From positions 34,886 through 98,885 of the forward strand of contig CAJLCI010000005.1 of NCBI GenBank assembly GCA_905205065.1: DNA of 64,000 bases. The letters run 5' to 3'. This document shows positions 59,365-64,000 of this stretch, piece after piece (within the stretch, counting starts at the first letter, position 1; each line of letters begins with the position of its first letter). Origin of the DNA: an uncultured Eubacteriales bacterium. Lineage in GTDB: Bacteria; Bacillota; Clostridia; Oscillospirales; CAG-272. The position numbers and the translations under genes were made by a program. The notes under the pieces are model-generated. The model ran no database searches. It saw only the letters and a list, made by a program, of their open reading frames with translations, and was not told the DNA's origin.

Positions 59365-59733
59365 ATGACCTATAACAAGGTCTTTTGGGAAAGATGGGCA
59401 AAACGATATGACGGTTTTATGTCCGGCAGCCGCAGAACTTACGGAGAAGTAGTCCGCAGAATGAAACATTCGCTGAACCGGAATATGACAGTTCTTGAAC
59501 TGGCATGCGGAACAGGACTTTTGTCGATACAGCTTGCGGGAAGTGTAAAACTGCTGGAGGCAACGGATTTTTCAGCCGAAATGATAAAACAGGCTAAGCT
59601 AAAGCCATGTTCCTCCCGTCTTAATTTCTCAGTACAGGATGCCACAAATCTTCCATATAGTGATGAATTATTTGATGCGGTAATTATTTCCAACGCCCTG
59701 CATATTATGCCTTACCCTGCGGCGGCGCGCTGA
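59365..59733 (+). pseudogene. Class I SAM methyltransferase, truncated at the C-terminus
   Basis: A 122-residue protein with GAGGTGAT before ATG 59365. VLELACGTGLLSIQLA (motif I), ATDFSAEMIKQAK (motif II), VQDATNLPYSDELFDAVIISNALHIMP (motifs III and IV) are clear methyltransferase_11/25 features. Related proteins continue for another 70-80 residues (ALxEIxRVLKPGG...), but here the frame ends PYPAAAR and nothing downstream in any plus frame restores it. The half protein has the SAM site but lacks the C-terminal strands, so it is probably inactive. It lies directly behind a promoter and two TetR-type operators and leads the ABC unit. Confidence 0.8.
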
Positions 59734-59761
59734 AGCTGACTTATGCCGAAGCGAAAACTAT

Positions 59762-59801
59762 GCAGTAATCTATAAATAAGAGCAGTAATCTATAAATAAG
59801 A
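59762..59801. repeat. Perfect 20-bp tandem duplication
   Basis: GCAGTAATCTATAAATAAGA occurs twice in direct succession (59762-59781, 59782-59801) between the truncated methyltransferase and the ABC ATPase, immediately before its ribosome binding site. Confidence 0.9.
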
Positions 59802-59818
59802 AAGGATATAATAATGTA

Positions 59819-60535
59819 ATGTCAGATCAGGAGAGAAATTTTTTAGAGATTACCGATTTAAAAAAATCTTTCGGAGTCGGAGAAACAAAACAGGAGGTTC
59901 TCCGAGGAATGAATCTTTCGGTCGCGAGAGGAGAATTCTGCGTACTGCTCGGTCCGTCAGGCTCCGGAAAATCTACGCTTCTTAATATAATCGGCGGCAT
60001 TGACAGCGCCGACTCCGGATATATATCAATAGACGGTGATAAATTAGAAGATTTAGGCGAAAAGCGGCTGACTCAGTATCGCAGAAAGCACCTCGGCTAC
60101 GTTTTTCAAATGTACAATCTTATCGGAAATCTCAATGTAAAAGAAAATATAGAGGTCGGAGCGTACTTATCGGACAATCCGTTGAACATTGACGAGCTGC
60201 TCCGCACGCTTGGTCTTTATGAGCACCGGCATAAGCTTCCCAATCAGCTTTCCGGAGGCCAGCAGCAGCGGGTTTCAATCGGCAGAGCAATTGTTAAAAA
60301 TCCTGACATTCTACTGTGTGACGAGCCTACCGGCGCGCTGGATTATACCACATCTAAGGAAATTCTCAGGCTGATTGAGGAAATTAACCTTAAATATAAA
60401 AATACTGTCATTATGGTTACTCATAATGAAGCAATTAAGGGGATGGCGGATCATATTATTAAACTGAGAGACGGCAAGGTTAGGCTGAATGAAATCAACG
60501 ATCATAAGATTTCCGCCTCTGAGCTGGAATGGTAA
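59819..60535 (+). CDS. MacB/LolD-type ABC transporter ATPase
   Basis: A 238-residue ATPase. Walker A is GPSGSGKST (residues about 44-52), Q-loop [20 protein letters not shown], signature [15 protein letters not shown], Walker [13 protein letters not shown] and switch [21 protein letters not shown] and the 7-residue spacing to the Q-loop are characteristic of the MacB/LolD/SalX class. The partner is the FtsX-type permease whose frame overlaps this gene. These complexes do mechanical transmembrane work, usually in peptide or bacteriocin resistance. The upstream operators suggest TetR control. Confidence 0.92.
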   Translation: MSDQERNFLEITDLKKSFGVGETKQEVLRGMNLSVARGEFCVLLGPSGSGKSTLLNIIGGIDSADSGYISIDGDKLEDLGEKRLTQYRRKHLGYVFQMYNLIGNLNVKENIEVGAYLSDNPLNIDELLRTLGLYEHRHKLPNQLSGGQQQRVSIGRAIVKNPDILLCDEPTGALDYTTSKEILRLIEEINLKYKNTVIMVTHNEAIKGMADHIIKLRDGKVRLNEINDHKISASELEW

Positions 60536-60549
60536 GGAGCATTGCGGAT

Positions 60550-63276
60550 ATGAAACAAAAAATAAAAAATCCGCTTTTAAGGCGGATTCCAAGGGAGCTT
60601 TTGGGTGACTGGAGAAAATATCTCGTTGTCAGCTTGTTTTTGATTCTTACTATAGGTTTTGTTTCCGGTATGTATGTAGCCAACGAAAGCATGCTGTCGG
60701 CGGCAGACGAAGGTTCCGATATATATAAGCTGGAGGACGGACATTTTGAGCTTAGCGAAAAGGCGGATGAAAAATTACTTTCCGCAATTGCGTCAGGAGA
60801 AAAGGCAGATGTCAAAGAATACTATCTGGAAAGTGCAAAAAAAGAGCTCGATGAAAAATTCGAGAGTGAATTTAGTTCGAGATTTGCAAGTGAATTTGAC
60901 TCAAAATTCAAAGAACAGTTTGACGAATCTTTTGAGATTCAGGTTAAAAATTCGCTTTTGGCACAGGGATTTGATGAGACAGCAGTCGCTGCAATGCTGT
61001 TTTCGGCGGTAGAACAGGCAAAACAGAGCGAAGCTTACACGGAGGCATACGATGCTGCATACATAGAGGCATATAGTCCAGCTTATGACGAAGCATATAA
61101 AGCAGCATACGACGATGTATGGAATGAAATACTTGAGGAAATCGACAGGAAATACGCAGACGCGGAGGAAAAATATCAGCTGAATGATCCTGAATTCGGG
61201 TCTGTTCCGACTCAAATTTATGAAAATTTCTATCGGAACGAAGAAGAGGACAATAATAACGACGGTACAACGGACGGAACTGTCCGTGTATTTACAAAGA
61301 CTGATTCTATAAATCTGGCGTGTCTTATGGACGGGCGTTTTCCGGAAAGCGCGGATGAAATTGCCGTCGACCGTATGCATGCAAATAATGTTGGAATAAA
61401 GGTCGGAGAAATTATTACCATAGGTAAAAAAACATGGAAGGTTGTCGGTTTGATTGCATATGTCAACTACTCCACACTTCACGAGAAAAATACTGACTTA
61501 ATGTTTGATGCTCTGAAATTCAACGTGGCAATGGTCACAGAGGAGGGGTTTTCCTCGCTTGAAAAATCTATCCATTATGCATATGCGTGGAAATATGAAA
61601 ATTCTCCTGAAAATGAAACAGAGGAGAAGAAGCTTGCCGATAATTTTTTGAAAACGGTACTGACGCAGGCTGTCGTCAATGAAAACGAAATCGAGGATTA
61701 TCTCCCGGCGTATGCTAATCAGGCTATCCACTTTGCCACTGATGATATGGGTTCTGACAAAGCGATGGGCGGAGTGCTTTTAGAAATTCTGATAGTTATC
61801 ATCGCCTTTATTTTTGCTGTTACTATCAGCAATACTATTGCGAAGGAGTCGAAAACAATCGGAACACTGCGAGCTTCAGGCTATACCCGCGGCGAGCTTC
61901 TGCGGCACTATCTTACTATGCCTATAATTGTTACGCTGATTGCGGCCGCGGTAGGAAATCTGCTCGGCTATACATTGTTTAAGAATATAGTGGTTTCCAT
62001 GTATTATAACAGCTACAGCCTTCCAGTATATAAGACGATATGGAATCCGTCTGCCTTTTTTAAGACGACATTTATTCCTCTTGCGCTGATGTTTGCGGTA
62101 AATCTTGTTGTTATTTACGGAAAAATGAAACATACGCCGCTTGACTTTCTTCGGCAGGATTTAAAAAAAAGAAATCGCCGAAAAGCGATTCGTCTTCCGC
62201 GATGGAAATTTTTCAGACGTTTCCGTATACGTATCATATTCCAAAATATTCCTAATTATCTCATTCTGCTTTTCGGTATTTTTTTCGTGATGGTTATGCT
62301 TGCTATGGCGATCGGCATGCCGAATACACTGGACTATTACAAAGAAAATGCAAGTACAATGATGTTTTCCGATTATCAGTATGTGCTTAAATCCTGCAAT
62401 GATGAGAACGGAAATCTGATAGTTACGTCAAACGCTGCGGCCGAAAAATTCGGAATGAAGTCGCTGCAGAGAAAAAGCAATACAATCAACGAGGATATTT
62501 CGGTATACGGCATTCTGGACGGCAGCCGTTATGTTCAGACCGATGGTTTGGACAGTCTGAAAAAAGACGAAATCTACATTTCAAACTCATTCCGCGATAA
62601 ATACGGCATATCGGTTGGTGATACGATAACACTTAACGAAAAATATGAAAACAAGCAATACAATTTTAAGGTTGCGGGATTTTACAGTAAGTCGCTTAGC
62701 ATTTCGGTTTATATGTCTATGGAACAGTTTTGCATTACTTTCGGTTTGGAAGATTATGAATTTACGGGATTTTTGTCTGATACGGAAATTACAGATATAA
62801 GCGAAAATAATATCGCCACAGTAATTACCGAGCGCGACATTATAAAAATGTGCGATCAGCTTGATCATTCGATGGGTTCATATATGCAGTATTTTCAGGT
62901 TTTGTGTATTTTGCTGTCGGTTGTTATGATATATCTGCTGACAAAAATTATCATAGAGAAAAACGAGAACGCTATTTCTATGACAAAAATTCTTGGATAT
63001 GAAAACGGAGAAATTGCAAGGCTGTATTTACTTTCAACAACCATCGTCCTGATTATTGCCGACGCGGTCGGAGTGTTCCTCGGAGTGCTTGTTATGAACT
63101 CGGCATGGAAAATGATTATGTATAGTTACAGCGGATGGTATGCATTTAAAATGAATCCGTCGGGCTATCTTAAAATGTTTTTGTTTGTACTGATCGGGTA
63201 TCTTATAGTTTTGGCATTTGATTTCAGACGAATTAAAAAAATTCCGCTTGACGTAGCCATAAAAAATGGGGAATGA
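60550..63276 (+). CDS. FtsX-domain ABC permease with large extracytoplasmic coiled-coil region
   Basis: A 908-residue permease; AAGGAG lies 11 bp before ATG 60550, and an earlier ATG (60529) lies within the preceding gene. One N-terminal helix (YLVVSLFLILTIGFVSGMYVA) is followed by about 350 residues outside the membrane, including repeats DEKFESEFSSRFASEF and EAYTEAYDAAYIEAYSPAYDEAYKAAYDD, a coiled-coil pattern seen in this permease class. FtsX repeats with about three helices each lie near residues 410-530 and 760-900. It pairs with the ATPase at 59819 in a mechanotransmission-type transporter. Substrate unknown. Confidence 0.9.
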   Translation: MKQKIKNPLLRRIPRELLGDWRKYLVVSLFLILTIGFVSGMYVANESMLSAADEGSDIYKLEDGHFELSEKADEKLLSAIASGEKADVKEYYLESAKKELDEKFESEFSSRFASEFDSKFKEQFDESFEIQVKNSLLAQGFDETAVAAMLFSAVEQAKQSEAYTEAYDAAYIEAYSPAYDEAYKAAYDDVWNEILEEIDRKYADAEEKYQLNDPEFGSVPTQIYENFYRNEEEDNNNDGTTDGTVRVFTKTDSINLACLMDGRFPESADEIAVDRMHANNVGIKVGEIITIGKKTWKVVGLIAYVNYSTLHEKNTDLMFDALKFNVAMVTEEGFSSLEKSIHYAYAWKYENSPENETEEKKLADNFLKTVLTQAVVNENEIEDYLPAYANQAIHFATDDMGSDKAMGGVLLEILIVIIAFIFAVTISNTIAKESKTIGTLRASGYTRGELLRHYLTMPIIVTLIAAAVGNLLGYTLFKNIVVSMYYNSYSLPVYKTIWNPSAFFKTTFIPLALMFAVNLVVIYGKMKHTPLDFLRQDLKKRNRRKAIRLPRWKFFRRFRIRIIFQNIPNYLILLFGIFFVMVMLAMAIGMPNTLDYYKENASTMMFSDYQYVLKSCNDENGNLIVTSNAAAEKFGMKSLQRKSNTINEDISVYGILDGSRYVQTDGLDSLKKDEIYISNSFRDKYGISVGDTITLNEKYENKQYNFKVAGFYSKSLSISVYMSMEQFCITFGLEDYEFTGFLSDTEITDISENNIATVITERDIIKMCDQLDHSMGSYMQYFQVLCILLSVVMIYLLTKIIIEKNENAISMTKILGYENGEIARLYLLSTTIVLIIADAVGVFLGVLVMNSAWKMIMYSYSGWYAFKMNPSGYLKMFLFVLIGYLIVLAFDFRRIKKIPLDVAIKNGE

Positions 63277-63948
63277 TTGTTAAGTAAAATTTATACTGAC
63301 TGTGCTGAATTTGCCGTACCGTTCATTATGTATTCGTCATGAAAATTATTATGTCCGATAAAAAACTATAACGATAGTTTTGGAATTATAATTACCTTAT
63401 TTATATTGGCGGTTTGCAAAATTTTGCTTATATGCTTATAATTAAATATTTGCAGGTAAATAATCCAATGATAGGCGTCGATGCGAGACATTTTTCCCGG
63501 CGTAAAGGCATGATAATAAAAATGAAGGGAGCATTGTTTCCGTACGGCAAAGAAAAAATAAGTTATTGTTTCAAAGATGAAGAGTATGCAGGATTGCTTG
63601 AATTATCAATTAACAGCTACTCTATCGAATAAAATGCATCAGTTCTTATAGAAGAAACGATAAAAAATCTATCAGGTGGCAGACAAGCATATTATAATTT
63701 TCAATTGCGACGATCGGATAAATATGGTTAACATCGGAAAATTGCCGTCGGGTAGTGATTGTGAAATCAATTCGCTTGCATATAATTCCGACCTTGTAAA
63801 AAAATGTATATAATACCCGCTCGTTTACTTGAGAATGTAATCAAAAAGGCTAAAAAAATTCTCAAAAAAGATGATATAAAAATTACCACAATTTCAGATG
63901 GCATTTCAGTTATAATGAAAAAATAAAGTGAAAACGGTTGTCCGTGTT
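63277..63948 (+). other. Gene-poor stretch with decayed coding fragments
   Basis: About 670 bp. A frame at 63414-63632 (72 codons) reads NPMIGVDARHFSRRKGMIIKMKGALFPYGKEKISYCFKDEEYAGLL from an internal ATG near 63468; another at 63816-63926 reads ARLLENVIKKAKKILKKDDI and on to IMKK with no start codon. Both look like parts of genes eroded by frameshifts. Neither family is recognised. Confidence 0.4.
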
Positions 63949-64000
63949 TAATGTGCCCCCCGTCAAGTAGACAGGCTAAAAAACAAAAAGAATATGTTAA
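63949..64000 (+). mobile_element. Possible IS3-family element end (runs off window)
   Basis: TGTGCCCCCCGTCAAGTAGA followed by CAGGCTAAAAAACAAAAAGA resembles the left inverted repeat and leader of IS150-type IS3-family elements, which begin TG and contain GTCAAGT(A/T)GACAGG. The transposase frame would begin outside the window, so it cannot be confirmed. Confidence 0.4.

Overview
The window looks like a low-GC Bacillota chromosome, most likely a gut-type Clostridia (Oscillospirales or Ruminococcaceae-like). The grounds are an AT-rich composition, many housekeeping-type promoters of the TTGACA-N17-TATAAT form, strong AGGAGG-type ribosome binding sites, a sporulation-type YtvI membrane protein, MBG/Ig-type surface proteins, and a cysteine-rich protein type that I recall from Ruminococcaceae. 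No rRNA or other species marker is present, so the family-level guess is soft.

Layout. 1-1.5 kb: a flavodoxin gene (cut by the window edge) divergent from a LysR regulator. 1.8-12.3 kb: a polymorphic RHS/YD-repeat toxin locus. A 1,967-residue RHS protein with its own C-terminal tip and candidate immunity gene is followed by a terminator. Then comes an orphan RHS fragment sharing a 1,188-bp block with the main gene that looks identical, a different tip, two paralogous membrane-anchored candidate immunity genes and a lipoprotein. 12.6-13.9 kb: an XRE regulator and a small hypothetical gene. 13.9-20.3 kb: a minus-strand polyamine operon (speA, speE, speB, carboxynorspermidine/carboxyspermidine dehydrogenase, nspC). 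It is preceded by a strong promoter, a roughly 380-nt structured leader and an intrinsic terminator directly before speA. 20.4-26.4 kb: a Cu/Zn superoxide dismutase-like gene, a short terminated transcript, and a frameshifted cell-surface protein with internal 285-bp repeats. 27-30 kb: larC, larB and larE, which build the nickel-pincer cofactor. 30-31 kb: two small membrane proteins behind a second structured leader. 31.1-33 kb: a padR-HAAS-DUF4097 operon. 33.3-37.5 kb: a Cys-rich protein, an Mrp ATPase, a YdcF-family protein and a PfoR-like PTS-IIC membrane protein.

37.7-50.4 kb: a long minus-strand run. It holds two tandem MutS-type ATPases, a cation P-type ATPase, a YhaN-like ATPase, a HAD phosphatase fused to a D-2-hydroxyacid dehydrogenase, an SbcD-like phosphoesterase and a glycerol-1-phosphate dehydrogenase family enzyme. 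50.6-53.8 kb: a DUF4830 protein, cyclophilin, YtvI and a TfoX-domain protein. A tRNA-Leu(UAG) follows, with a decayed partial copy of the same tRNA about 740 bp upstream. 54.6-63.3 kb: a TetR-regulated transport region with two ABC half-transporters, a truncated methyltransferase and a MacB-type ATPase plus FtsX-type permease. Shared 16-bp palindromes lie between tetR and the ABC pair and in front of the methyltransferase. 63.3-64 kb: gene fragments and a possible IS3-type element end at the edge.

The points I find most worth follow-up are the recombination-ready silent RHS cassette, the large structured RNA ahead of the polyamine operon, the second leader RNA at 30.9-31.0 kb, and the phosphatase-dehydrogenase fusion between the two halves of a YhaN/YhaO-like pair. 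All homology calls are from reading the sequence; no database search was run.
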